64,000 nt of DNA, taken from the NCBI GenBank assembly GCA_028281765.1, contig JANQJF010000118.1, forward strand, positions 1 through 64,000, in the 5' to 3' direction. Both the position numbers and the translations under genes were made by a program. The stretch comes from Planctomycetota bacterium. GTDB taxonomy: Bacteria; Planctomycetota; UBA1135; UBA2386. Shown here piece after piece: positions 44,767-54,293 of this stretch; position 1 is the first letter of the stretch; each line of letters opens with the position of its first letter. The notes under the pieces were generated by a model, which had not been told where the DNA came from, ran no database searches, and worked only from the letters and a program-made list of their open reading frames with translations.

Positions 44767-45100
44767 CCGGCTGCGCCGGGAACACCAAGCGACCAAGCGA
44801 CCAAGAAGCGGACGGACGCCGTTGGTTCGCCGGGCGATCTCGGGCAGTGCGCGAGACTGGAGATTCGAGAATTGCGGAGGAGCCAACCGGGCAGTCGCAC
44901 AACGGGCCGCTCTACGCAACCAAGAGACCCACTCGCCTTACGCTTGAGGCGTTCGACTGGCCAAGACCGCCGGTCGCCCGACGTGTTCCTCCGCCATATC
45001 GATTGGCCAAGAGCTTTGACTGCCGGTGATCGCTCGATCGACTAAGGCCGCCCGCTCGCTTCTTGGGTGCTTGGTCGCTTGGTGTTTCCGGCGAAGCCGG
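44767..45100. repeat. Non-coding element with 44-bp imperfect terminal inverted repeats
   Basis: The arms at 44767-44810 and 45057-45100 are inverted copies of each other with only about four differences. Each contains ACACCAAGCGACCAAG. The inside (about 250 bp) has further short repeats, such as GACTGGCCAAGACCGCCGG and GATTGGCCAAGAGC with TGACTGCCGG. No protein is encoded in either direction. The layout suggests a miniature non-autonomous mobile element or a structured intergenic repeat. Confidence 0.6.
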
Positions 45101-45263
45101 TGACGCCGCTAGGTCGCCGGCGACCGCTGGTTCTTCCCAAACCGCCCGGCTTTGGGGCCCAATCACTCCACACCGCTCTCGACGCATCTTCGCGCGGCGT
45201 CTCTCGAGCAGGAACAGGAACACGCGGAACTGAGTGGGGCCGAGACGCCTCGACCTCACCGCC

Positions 45264-45590
45264 TCAGTCGACCGTGCACGACACGCACTGGCTCGTGTAC
45301 GGCAGGAACTCCAACCGCTCCTCCGGGATCGGATCCTTGCACTTCTCGCACTGCCCGTAGGTGCCGAGGTCGATCCGCGCGAGCGCGTGGTCGATCTGCT
45401 GCAGCTCCTCGAGCGCGTTCGCGTCGAGCAGCTCCATCGTCTCGTCGTTCGAGCTCTCGCCCGCGCGCTCCTCGCTGTCCTGCGCGCGCGGCTCGTCGCG
45501 GTGGTGGATGTGCTTGTCGATGCGCTCGTGGCGCGCCGTGAGTTCCTTGCGGAGGGCGAGGAGCTTGGTGCGGACTTCGTCGAGATTCAT
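45264..45590 (-). CDS. DksA/TraR-type zinc-finger protein
   Basis: This encodes 108 residues. A coiled-coil N-terminal half (VRTKLLALRKELTARHERI, and ELQQIDHALARIDLGTYG) is followed by a C4 zinc finger formed by C81xxC84 (CEKC) and C102xxC105 (CVSC) with PIPEERLEFLPYTS between them. Such proteins enter the RNA polymerase secondary channel and adjust transcription, often with ppGpp. The acidic tip residues of E. coli DksA (DxxDxA) are not clearly present, so the mode of action may differ. It is divergent from the channel gene at 45741. Confidence 0.85.
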   Translation of the reverse strand: MNLDEVRTKLLALRKELTARHERIDKHIHHRDEPRAQDSEERAGESSNDETMELLDANALEELQQIDHALARIDLGTYGQCEKCKDPIPEERLEFLPYTSQCVSCTVD

Positions 45591-45740
45591 GCGGGTCGCC
45601 TTGGTCGGGGACTTGGTCGTATTGTGCGGTCCGGAGCACCGACTGTCATGGCCTCAATCGAGGGTCCTTCGCACGATCTCGCGAGAACACTCGGAGTTCG
45701 TGAGTCGTAGGATAGCCCCCACGTTCCCACTGACCATTCC

Positions 45741-48700
45741 ATGAACTGGCGCTCGCTCCCACTCGCATGCATCGCGGCGCTGTCCGCGATTCCGAACGAC
45801 CTCCTTGCGCAAGATCCCGGTGACCTCACGGTTCAGTCCGTCGAAGCGAGGATCCAGACGGCAGGAAGCCTGCCCGGACTCGACGAAGCGCAGAAAGAAC
45901 GGCTCAAGCTGCTCTACGAAGAAGCGCTCGAATTCGTCAAGGCCGCGACCGCGTCGCGGGAGGTCGTCACGCGCTACCTCGCAGACGTGGCGGCCGTTCC
46001 GCAGAAGCTCGAAGCGGTGAAGGCGACGCTTGCGACCGAGCCCGCGGATCGAGGCGAGGTGCCGACCGCGACGTCTGCAGATCTACCAGAACTGGAGCGA
46101 CGGCTCCAAGCGGCGCGAGCCGCGAGCGAGCAGGCGGCTTCGTCGGTGCGGGCCAACGAGGCCGAGCGGCAACGGCGCTCGTTGCGGTCCAAGGACTTGC
46201 CGAAGCTAATCACGGACATGCGTGACGAGCGCAGTCGGCTCGATGCATCGGAACTCCCGAGTGCGGCAGACGATCCGCCGGCGATCCTCGACGCGCGCGC
46301 GCTCAAGCGACGGGCGCGATCGTTCGCTCTCGAGCAGAGCATCGCGGGACTCGAGGCGGAGAAGCGCCTGTACGAAGCGGAGGCCGATCTGCTCGTCGCG
46401 CGCGGCGAACTCGCTGAGCGTGACGCAGCGCTCGCAGCCAGTCGGCTCGAGGAGCTCGACGGAGTCGTGCAGGCGAAGCGAGCGTCCGAGGCCGTCGCGG
46501 ACGCGGTCGACGCCGCGAAGACGGCTCAGGACGTGCCTTCTGCACTCACGTCGATTGCACAGACCAACCAGAAGCTTGCCGAAGACCGTGCCGAACTCGC
46601 AGGAGATCTCGCGGCGACGGCGTCCGAACTGGACGACGTGACGACTTTGCGCAAGGAACTGGAGAATCGGTTCGCAGACATCAAGAAGCGCATCGAGGTC
46701 GCCGGGCTCACCGACGCCATCGGCTTGCAGCTTCGCCAGGAGAAGAGCAAGCTGCCGAGCGAGCGATTCTATGCGGCGCGTATCGAAGCGCGCCGCACGA
46801 CGATCACGGATGCGCAGCTGCGACAGTTCGACCTGGAGCAGCAGGTCGACACGTTGGAGAGAGAAGGAGCGAAATGGCTCCAGGCTGCGATCAGTGGGAT
46901 CGCGCCGGCGCCGAAGCCAGATCAACTCGAAGCGATTCGAAAGCAGGGTGAGGCCCTGCTCCGAACGCAGCGAGAGTACCTCGACGATCTCTGGCGGGAC
47001 GGCGAAGCGTACATCTCCAAGCTCGTCGCGCTGGATACGGAGGAACAGCTCCTCATCACGAAGGCGCGCGAAAGCGAGACATTCGTCAACCAGCGGGTGC
47101 TATGGATTCGCAGTGCGCGCCCCATCTGGGGAACCGACCGGGATGCACTGGTGGAGTCGATCGGGTGGTTCGGGCGAGCGGATGAGTGGGCAGATGTCGG
47201 CACGGCTTTGGGCAAGGCCTTTCGGCGGGGCCCGGTGGTCTTCGTCCTCGGGATCCTCACCGCCCTTGCGGCGCTCTTCGGGCGGCGACGCGCGGTGCGC
47301 AAGATCTCGGCGAGACCGCGGCAAGCGCCAAGACGACGCGATTCTCGACGACGCTCTGGGCCCTCCTGCTGACGGCGATTGCCTCGGCTGGTCTACCGTT
47401 CCTCTTTCTGCACGTCGGATTCCGGACGCTCGCGGTGCCGGGCCTGGGAGCGTTCCCTGCTGCGATCGCGGCGGGACTCGCGCAGGCAGCGCTCGTGTTC
47501 TGGGGGCTCGAGTTCTTTCGCCAGATGCTTCGCTCCGGCGGCTTGTGCGAAGCGCACTTCCGTTGGCACGAGTCGCGGATGCGGCTGTTCCGTCGACATC
47601 TCGTCTGGTTCATCCCGACTGTCCTGCCTCTCGTGATCGCGCTTCGTGCATTGACGGTGCACGGCTACGTGCCGTGGGGCTTCGCGCTCGACCGTTTGCT
47701 TTTCATCGCAGTCTTGCTGACGACGACTGTCTTCCTGTGGCGGACCCTCAGTCTCCGCAACGGCGCGCTCGCGCCTGCAGTCGGCGGCAGGGACGCGAGC
47801 GTACTCGGGCGGCATCGATACGTGTGGTTCGTACTCGCGGTCGGCACGCCGCTCGCCCTGGTGTGCCTCGGGATCGCCGGCTACCACTTCACGGCGCTGG
47901 AACTCCTGTATCGATTCGAGGGGTCGGTCGCGACCGTCTTCGCGGCAGCGCTCGTCTACGCGCTGGCGGTGCGCTGGATGTTGCTCGCCAAGCGTCGGCT
48001 CGGCATGGCACAGGCGAAGGCGCGACTGGCGGCGGCCAAGGAGGCCAAGGCGACCGAAGTGGTCGGGGAGGAAGCGGCGCGCGAAGGGGTCCCACCGATC
48101 ATCGAGGAACGGGTCAATCTCGCTTCCGTCGATGCACAGAGCCGCAAGCTGCTGCGCGGCGTGTTGGCGGCACTCGTGCTCGTCGCGTTTTGGGGAATCT
48201 GGGCCGACGTCCTCCCGGCGCTCGGCGTGCTCGACGACGTCGAGCTCTGGAAGGACAAGGTCGAAGTTTCGTCCGTCGTGAACGGGCGTACCGTGACGGA
48301 CGAGAAGCTCGTTCCGATCAGCCTCGCGGACATTCTGCTCGCGCTTCTCGTTCTCGTGATCACGTTCGCGGCGGCACGCAACATCCCGGGCCTCCTCGAG
48401 CTTTCTTTGTTGCAGCGGATGAACATCCATGCCGGCGAGCGGCATGCGGTGACGACACTCGTTCGCTACTTCATCGTGGGCGTCGGGGTCGTCGGATCGT
48501 TCGCCGCCGTCGGGATCGGTTGGGGCAAGGTGCAGTGGCTGGTCGCGGCGATCTCGGTCGGTCTCGGTTTCGGGCTCCAGGAGATCTTCGCCAACTTCGT
48601 GTCCGGCATCATCATCCTGTTCGAGCGCCCGATTCGCGTCGGTGACCTCGTCACGGTCTCGGGGATCGACGGCTACGTGACTCGCATCCGCATGCGCGCG

Positions 48701-49153
48701 ACGACGATCACGGACTTCGATCGCAAGGAGCTGATCGTGCCCAACAAGGAGTTCGTGACCGCGAGCCTCGTGAACTGGACGCTCACGGATCCGATCACGC
48801 GTGTGATCCTCAACGTCGGCATCGCATACGGTTCGGACGTCACGCTTGCGCGGAACCTGCTGCTGCAGGCGGCGCGCGAGAACGCGCTCGTGCTCGACGA
48901 GCCCGGTCCGTCAGCGCTGTTCTTGGGGTTCGGGGCGAGCTCGCTCGACTTCCAGCTCCGCGTGTTCATCGGGACGCGCGACGTCTGGCCGCAGCTGCAG
49001 GACAGCCTGCACACGTCGATCGACAGCGCATTCCGGAATGCGAACATCGAGATCGCGTTCCCGCAGCAGGACATCCACATTCGGAGCGCGGATGGGTTGG
49101 TCGGGCTGCGTGCCGAGCCCGAGTCCTGGTCGAAGGATGCGACTAAGGGGTAG
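45741..49153 (+). pseudogene. mscK: MscK-type mechanosensitive channel gene, split by a frameshift
   Basis: The 5' frame (45741-47372) encodes a signal peptide, a long coiled-coil periplasmic part (LEERLKLLYEEALEFVKAAT-like helices) and the first membrane helix (GPVVFVLGILTALAALFG). Near 47308 the coding frame shifts by -1, and the second frame runs to 49153 with ten or so further helices. The MscS core follows: VQWLVAAISVGLGFGLQEIF, ANFVSGIIILFERPIRVGD, then the C-terminal beta domain (ITDFDRKELIVPNKEF). Together they give a full-length MscK/KefA protein of over 1130 residues. MscK channels open under membrane tension and respond to K+. No slippery heptamer is visible at the junction, so a mutation or sequence error is more likely than programmed frameshifting. 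Confidence 0.8.
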
Positions 49154-50333
49154 CGGGCGTCTCGAGCGCTTTCGCGGGTTCGCGCACGCCGAGTAGGATC
49201 TTGATCAACGAGATCCAGAGCGGGCTCAGCAGCAGGCTGAGCGCGATCACCGAGATCGTCATCTGGTACCCGTATTGGTTGATGATTTCGCTCTGCACGC
49301 CGACCGAGGCGAGAACGAAACTGAATTCTCCGATCGCGGCGAGGAGAGCTCCGGCGTAGAGGCTTTCCTTCCAGCTGACGCGGAACGTACGGATCGTCGC
49401 TGTGTTGATGAACGTGTTGGTCAAGAACACCGCGACGACCAGAAGCGCGACCTTCCACCAGTGCTTGCGCAAGAACTCGAGGTCAACGAGCATGCCGATC
49501 GACACGAAGAAGATCGCGACGAACACGACGCGGAACGGTTCGAGGCTCGTGTGCACCCATGACGTCTCGCGTGCCGAGCCGATCAGCATCCCGCCGAGGA
49601 ACGCGCCGAGGGCCGTCGAGAGTTGGCAGACTCCGGTGAGAAACGCGAGGCCGAGTGCGATGCACGCCGCGGCGAAGACTTGGAGTTCGTGGTCGCTCCG
49701 AATCGACTTTCCGATTGGGAGTCGGATCTTCTCGCTGCGGATGATCCACACGCTGAGCCCGATCGCGAACACGCCGCCGACGACTTGCAGGACGATCTCG
49801 TGGGTCTGAGTTTCTTGGCCACCGAGAGCGCCGAGCACGATCAGCATCGGGATGATCGCGAGGTCTTGTGCGAGCAAGATCCCGAGCGACGTCTGCCCGG
49901 CCAACGTGTCCATCTGACCCCAGTCTTGCAGCAGCTTCAGCACGACGGCCGTACTGCTCAGGCTGATGACGAAGCCGAGCAGGATGCTGCGCTGGATCGG
50001 CCATTGCAGCAAGGCGCCGAGAAGCCACGCGCATCCGACGCTGATCACGACCTGGAGCAGCGTGCCGATGATCGCGATCTTCCAGTTGTCGATGAGGCGC
50101 TGCGGTGAGACCTCCATCCCGACGAAGAACAGCAGGAGCACGACGCCGATCGAACCGAGGTGGCCGATGAGCGCCGCGTCCGTCACGAGACCCAGCGCGT
50201 ACGGGCCGATCGCGGCTCCCGTGAGGAGGTAGCCGACCACGTGCGGCTGCCCGAGCCGCTTGAGGATCAGACCGATCGAGAGGACGACGAGACAGATCCC
50301 GACGATGCGAGGAAGGAGCGGGTCCAGGTGCAT
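49143..50333 (-). CDS. Kef-type (CPA2) cation/proton antiporter
   Basis: This encodes 396 residues with 11 to 13 membrane segments and no C-terminal nucleotide-binding RCK domain. CPA2 landmarks are VVGYLLTGAAIGPYALG, VVLLLFFVGMEVSPQRL, SLSSTAVVLKLLQDWG, LLAQDLAIIPMLIVL with the antiport Asp, and TALGAFLGGMLIG. It probably exchanges K+ or Na+ for protons. It overlaps the 3' end of the channel gene tail-to-tail by 11 bases. It lies seven bases after the ZntB-like gene in the same direction, so those two form an operon. Confidence 0.9.
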   Translation of the reverse strand: MHLDPLLPRIVGICLVVLSIGLILKRLGQPHVVGYLLTGAAIGPYALGLVTDAALIGHLGSIGVVLLLFFVGMEVSPQRLIDNWKIAIIGTLLQVVISVGCAWLLGALLQWPIQRSILLGFVISLSSTAVVLKLLQDWGQMDTLAGQTSLGILLAQDLAIIPMLIVLGALGGQETQTHEIVLQVVGGVFAIGLSVWIIRSEKIRLPIGKSIRSDHELQVFAAACIALGLAFLTGVCQLSTALGAFLGGMLIGSARETSWVHTSLEPFRVVFVAIFFVSIGMLVDLEFLRKHWWKVALLVVAVFLTNTFINTATIRTFRVSWKESLYAGALLAAIGEFSFVLASVGVQSEIINQYGYQMTISVIALSLLLSPLWISLIKILLGVREPAKALETPATP

Positions 50334-50340
50334 GGAGTCC

Positions 50341-51336
50341 TCAGAACATCTTCCGCCGACGCAGGATCCACACTTCGATCGCGGCCATCACGATCAGTGC
50401 GGCCACGACGAACCAGAACGCGCCTTCGGACTGCGTGCCCGGGATGCCGCCGACGTTGATGCCGAGGAGTCCGGTGACCAAGGACAGTGGCAGGAATACC
50501 GCCGCCACGACGGACAGCAGATACATGTTGCGGTTGAGTGCCGTGGTCGCGGCGTGGCTCAGTTCGTCTTGGAGGACGGTGGCACGCTCTCGCACCGAAT
50601 CCAGATCCTCGACGAAGCGCATCCCGCGGTCTGCGGTCTCGCGCAGCGCGGCGATGTTCGCTTCCGTCAGGAATTTCGCGGGTTCGCGGTGCAGGCGTTG
50701 CAGGGCGTCGCGCTGCGGCGCGAGGTGACGGCGCAGCAGGGCTGCGGTGCGGCGCACGTCCGAGACCTCGTGTTGGATCTCGTCGGGACCGTCCTCGATC
50801 GGCTTCGCCTGAAGATCGTCGACGCGATCGACGAGGTGATCGACGACGGGCGCGATGCGCTCGGCCAATGCCGCTGCGATCGCGACCAGAGCCTCGCCGG
50901 AGGCCGTAGGGCCGGAGTCCGATTCGAGTGAGTCCTTCACGTCTTCGATCGCGACGACTCGGCGTGGGCTCACGGTGAGAATGGAGTCCTCACGAATCCA
51001 CATGCGGACCGACACCATGTCTTCCGGATCGGCACCTCGGTTCAGGTTGACGCCGCGCAGCACGACGAGAAGACCCTCCCGTGACGGACTGGCTCGCGGT
51101 CGAGCGTTTTCGACGAGGAGAGACTCCGCTACGAGAGCGTCGATCCCTGCGTCGCTCGAGAGTGCGTCCGTCCCATCGGCCTCGAGCCGGTAGTGCGACC
51201 AGGTAGCGCCGGAGTCGCCGAGCGGGAGGCGGAAGTTCAGGCCGTTCGTCGTTGCCCCGGATTCCATGCTGGAGACAGCATGGATCGCGAGGGGGTCGGG
51301 CGTCCAGTGCGAAGCCCGCGGCATCTCGTTCGTCAT
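50341..51336 (-). CDS. ZntB/CorA-type divalent cation transporter
   Basis: This encodes 331 residues: a soluble helical N-terminal funnel (FRLPLGDSGATWSHYRLEA, then ILTVSPRRVVAIEDV) with a long helix, and two C-terminal membrane helices. The pore motif is GLLGINVGGIPGT, with GIN in place of the usual GMN; this is the ZntB-like variant. ZntB moves zinc, while CorA moves magnesium and cobalt, so a zinc or broad divalent role is likely. The antiporter gene follows with a seven-base gap. The start at 51336 is the first good ATG, but later ATGs are possible. Confidence 0.85.
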   Translation of the reverse strand: MTNEMPRASHWTPDPLAIHAVSSMESGATTNGLNFRLPLGDSGATWSHYRLEADGTDALSSDAGIDALVAESLLVENARPRASPSREGLLVVLRGVNLNRGADPEDMVSVRMWIREDSILTVSPRRVVAIEDVKDSLESDSGPTASGEALVAIAAALAERIAPVVDHLVDRVDDLQAKPIEDGPDEIQHEVSDVRRTAALLRRHLAPQRDALQRLHREPAKFLTEANIAALRETADRGMRFVEDLDSVRERATVLQDELSHAATTALNRNMYLLSVVAAVFLPLSLVTGLLGINVGGIPGTQSEGAFWFVVAALIVMAAIEVWILRRRKMF

Positions 51337-51445
51337 ACTGGAGATCCGTGCGGCGCCCGCGCAGTGGCGATCCCCGGACCCGCTCTGTCTCAACTCCGAA
51401 GGCGCCCGGAACAACCCAACGAGATTTCTCACAAACCCCGTGCGA

Positions 51446-52903
51446 ATGCCCGCGCGCCTGTCGCTGGCCCCCTCCGTGAACCGCATCTCGCTACCCATCC
51501 TCACTCTCGCGGCCAGTCTCCCGCTTGCCGCTCCCTCCGCCGCTCAGGGCTTCACCCAAGGCGACCTCTACCTCGCGACCCCGGCGGCGACGGGCATCAG
51601 CACCGGCCAAGGGGGCATCGTCCACATCGACGTCGTCGCGGGCACGACTACGCTGCTCGCCGGTCCGCTGGGCTACCAGTCCTACCACGGCATGTTCGCG
51701 TACGACCCGTATCGCGACCGCCTCGTGTTCCCGGCGTACGGCCCGGACCCGATCAACGATCCTTTGCGCATGTGGGCGATGGACGCGACCGGGGCCATGC
51801 AGATCCTCGCGGATCTCAGCGCGTCGTATGCCGCGTTCGCGCCGACGGGCGACGGTCGGATCTACATGCGTCGCGTCCAGTCGCCGAACGGTCAGGTCGC
51901 GCTCTTCGACGCGGCCAACCAGTTCCATACCGTCATGGACGCGAGCGGCACGCAGCCGTTCACTTTCGTGCCGGGTGCGTTCGTGCAGTACCAACACCTG
52001 CTCTACCACGAGCCGACGAATTCGCTGTTCATGGCCGCGCGCCATGCGAACCCTTCGTGCAACACGTCGTTCACGCAGGCGCTGACCGTGTTCCGCGCAC
52101 CGTTGTCCGCGGACGGCATGCGCGTGGTCGGTCCGGTGACCTGCAGCGAGTTCGAGGTCAGCACGAGTGGTGAGGTCCCGGTCGGTCTGTCGCGCATGCC
52201 GGACGGCGACTTGCTCCTCGTCTGTGACACGAACAACAGCGGGCCGGAGTCGCGGATGATTCGCGTGAACCCGTTCACGCTCGCAATGACGAGTTTCGCG
52301 ATCAACGACTACCTCGGCGCGGCGTCGACGAACGCGGGCAGCTTCTCCAGCGTGTTGAACCGCGCGGTGATCCTGAACACCGGTGGCGACGAGCTGCGCG
52401 CGTTTTCCGCGGGAGAGTCCGGCGAAGGGATCGTTCTGCCGTCGGGACCGCAGTGGGTGTCGCCGGCCGGGAGCACGGGCGAGATCGCGACGATGATCGA
52501 GATCAACCGCGTGCCGTGTTCGGGCTCGTTGTCGCTCTACGGCGACGCGCTGGCCGGAACCGGCGGCTACGCGCCGACGATGACCGGCACCGGCTGTCCC
52601 GAGATTGGCGGCAACATCACACTGCACGTCGGCAACGGTCTCGGCGGCGAGACCGGCGCGTTGCTGATCGGGTTCAACTCGCTCGCGCTGCCGCTGTTCG
52701 GCGGCACGCTCCACGTGAACCCCGCGTTCTCCGTGCCGCTGACGCTCGGCGGTGCGCCGGGGCAGGGTGGGGCCGGGACGCTTGCGATTCCGCTCGCGCT
52801 CGGACCGGCGCCGCTGGCGCAGTGGTACTTCCAAGCCGCCGTGCTCGACAGCGGCGCGCCGCAGAGCCTCGCGCTGTCGAACGGGCTCGACATGTCGCTC
52901 TAG
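51446..52903 (+). CDS. Secreted propeller-type protein, paralogue of 21683-23104
   Basis: This encodes 485 residues with a signal sequence ISLPILTLAASLPLAAPSAAQ preceded by a longer n-region. The body shares GDLYLATPAATGISTG, DPYRDRLVFP, RIYMRRVQSPNGQVALFDAA, VQYQHLLYHEPTNSLFM and PVTCSEFEVS with the protein at 21683. The end (LYGDALAGTGGYAPTM to SNGLDMSL) is the recurrent C-terminal domain. No enzyme motif is seen. It is divergent from the ZntB-like gene and convergent with the MarR gene, 27 bases apart. Confidence 0.75.
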   Translation: MPARLSLAPSVNRISLPILTLAASLPLAAPSAAQGFTQGDLYLATPAATGISTGQGGIVHIDVVAGTTTLLAGPLGYQSYHGMFAYDPYRDRLVFPAYGPDPINDPLRMWAMDATGAMQILADLSASYAAFAPTGDGRIYMRRVQSPNGQVALFDAANQFHTVMDASGTQPFTFVPGAFVQYQHLLYHEPTNSLFMAARHANPSCNTSFTQALTVFRAPLSADGMRVVGPVTCSEFEVSTSGEVPVGLSRMPDGDLLLVCDTNNSGPESRMIRVNPFTLAMTSFAINDYLGAASTNAGSFSSVLNRAVILNTGGDELRAFSAGESGEGIVLPSGPQWVSPAGSTGEIATMIEINRVPCSGSLSLYGDALAGTGGYAPTMTGTGCPEIGGNITLHVGNGLGGETGALLIGFNSLALPLFGGTLHVNPAFSVPLTLGGAPGQGGAGTLAIPLALGPAPLAQWYFQAAVLDSGAPQSLALSNGLDMSL

Positions 52904-52930
52904 TCGAGCGCGAACCCGGAGCGCGGAGCC

Positions 52931-53374
52931 CTACACTCCGTCGGCCCGCTCGGCCAGCGCGTCCGCCGCCTGGTCGATGTCGCGACACAACGCGTCGCCG
53001 GCGCGCCGACCGAGCACGGCGCTGTAGTCGTCGTGCAGCGCCTTCCAGGCATCGCGCACCTTGCCGACCGCGCGCCGCCCCGCGGCGGTCGCCGTCGTCT
53101 CGCGTCGACGACCCTGCACCTCGGTCGTCACGAGATCTTGACGCGCGAGCGCCTCGACGATGCGAGTCACCGACGATGGTTTCAGGTGCAGTCGGTTCGC
53201 GATCTCCGAAGGCATGATGCCCGGCTCTTCGACGATGCACATCAGCGCGAAGCCCTGTGACGGATTGAGGCCGGTCGGGCGGAAGCACGCCTCGGCCATC
53301 GTCTGCATCTGGCGAGCCAGGGACGAGGCCGTGAAGTAGAGGCAGTTGTTGAGGAGCGTCTTCGGCGTGCTCAT
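52931..53374 (-). CDS. MarR-family transcriptional regulator
   Basis: This encodes 147 residues with the MarR winged-helix layout: NPSQGFALMCIVEEPGIMPS, EIANRLHLKPSSVTRIVEAL, ARQDLVTTEVQGRRRETTAT and the dimerisation helices at both ends. It is encoded 13 bases after the flavodoxin-fold reductase and in the same direction, so it is part of that operon. A palindrome TTGCT-CA-AGCAA in front of the reductase is a likely binding site. The usual role is release of repression by small phenolic or oxidant ligands. Confidence 0.85.
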   Translation of the reverse strand: MSTPKTLLNNCLYFTASSLARQMQTMAEACFRPTGLNPSQGFALMCIVEEPGIMPSEIANRLHLKPSSVTRIVEALARQDLVTTEVQGRRRETTATAAGRRAVGKVRDAWKALHDDYSAVLGRRAGDALCRDIDQAADALAERADGV

Positions 53375-53387
53375 GAGCGCGACCAGT

Positions 53388-54020
53388 CTACGTCGCGGTG
53401 GCGTTCATCGCCGCCAGGTAGTGGGGAGGCACGAGCGGTTCGAGGCTGTGACGTTCTGCCGGGTCGAACGCGTCGATCCATGCCCGCAGCTCACGCACGC
53501 GGTTCTGCAACTCGTCGTCGCGCGTTGCGCGGATGCCCTCGTAGTCCGCTGGCAACACCGAGTGCACGACGAACGGCGGGTGGTAGCGCATGCCGCAGAG
53601 GTTCGCGGTCTGCTGCAGCGGCTTCAGGAGCTCGGACATCGAGTAGTTGTTGTATCCACCGCTCTGGTACGCGTCCTGCGAGCCGCCCGTCGTGATCACG
53701 CTGAGCCAGTGCTTGCCGTGTAGTGCGGTGCCCTCCTTGGGTGGGTAAGCGAAGCCGTACTCGAGCACGCGGTCCTGCCACTCCTTGAAGAGGGCGGGGC
53801 AGGAGTACCAGTAGAACGGGTGCTGGAAGACGATCAGGTCGTGCTCGCGGAGGCGGTCTTGCTCTTTGGCGACGTCGATCTGGAAGTCGGGGTATTCGGC
53901 GTAGGCGTCGACGAAGGTGAGTTCGGGGACGCCCTCGGCGGCGGTCATGAGGGTGCGGTTGCCGCGGGATTCGGCGAGGTTCGGGTGGAAGACGTACCAG
54001 AGGATGCGGGGTGTGCTCAT
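53388..54020 (-). CDS. Flavodoxin-fold NAD(P)H-dependent oxidoreductase (quinone reductase/KefF-like)
   Basis: This encodes 210 residues with the Flavodoxin_2 pattern: ILWYVFHPNLAESRGNRTLM at the start, EHDLIVFQHPFYWYSCPALF then KEWQDRVLEYGFAYPP, and WLSVITTGGSQDAYQSGG. The FMN-binding loops follow the first and fourth strands. Such enzymes reduce quinones and are often induced by electrophiles; KefF activates Kef transporters, but here no Kef gene is in the operon. The MarR gene follows after 13 bases. A TAATAA/TAATAC stretch lies 5-8 bases before the ATG, suggesting a leaderless start. Confidence 0.85.
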   Translation of the reverse strand: MSTPRILWYVFHPNLAESRGNRTLMTAAEGVPELTFVDAYAEYPDFQIDVAKEQDRLREHDLIVFQHPFYWYSCPALFKEWQDRVLEYGFAYPPKEGTALHGKHWLSVITTGGSQDAYQSGGYNNYSMSELLKPLQQTANLCGMRYHPPFVVHSVLPADYEGIRATRDDELQNRVRELRAWIDAFDPAERHSLEPLVPPHYLAAMNATAT

Positions 54021-54035
54021 GGGTAGTATTATTAG

Positions 54036-54047
54036 TTGCTCAAGCAA
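54036..54047. promoter_or_regulatory. Putative MarR operator
   Basis: The palindrome TTGCT-CA-AGCAA lies 16 bases upstream of the reductase start, just behind its -10-like stretch. MarR-type repressors commonly bind TTGC..GCAA palindromes. The regulator encoded downstream in the same operon is the likely ligand-responsive protein. Confidence 0.5.
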
Positions 54048-54089
54048 ATATAGAGGGTGATGGGGCGGGGGCAAGGGCCGGGTCGCGGG

Positions 54090-54190
54090 TCCGACGGGCC
54101 CGGATCCCGTCCGGGCCCGTCGTGATCCGCACCCGTCGGGATCCGAGCCCGTCGAGATCCGGGACCCAGCGCCCGCCGCGATCCGCGCCC
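54090..54190. repeat. GC-rich imperfect tandem repeat
   Basis: Units of about 15-17 bases of the form GCCCGTCG-GATCCG recur four to five times with variation (for example CCCGTCGTGATCCGC, CCCGTCGGGATCCGA and CCCGTCGAGATCCGG). The 54048-54293 stretch has no gene I can support; this repeat and a pyrimidine-rich lead-in to the next gene fill it. Confidence 0.5.
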
Positions 54191-54293
54191 CGCACCCGCC
54201 ACCCCCGCCCGCCACCCGCTCCCCACACTTTTCTGAACCACCTCCGCCCCCCGCAGCATCTACCGAACGTCCCCACCCGAACCCGAGACCACG

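Noticed and set aside
44600..45250. Small protein genes in the inverted-repeat region
   Set aside because: Frames in both directions are short, overlap each other and lack start signals; the DNA repeats explain the sequence better.
47290..47372. Programmed -1 frameshifting in the MscK-type gene
   Set aside because: No X-XXY-YYZ slippery heptamer or obvious downstream pseudoknot is seen at the junction; a mutation or sequence error is simpler.
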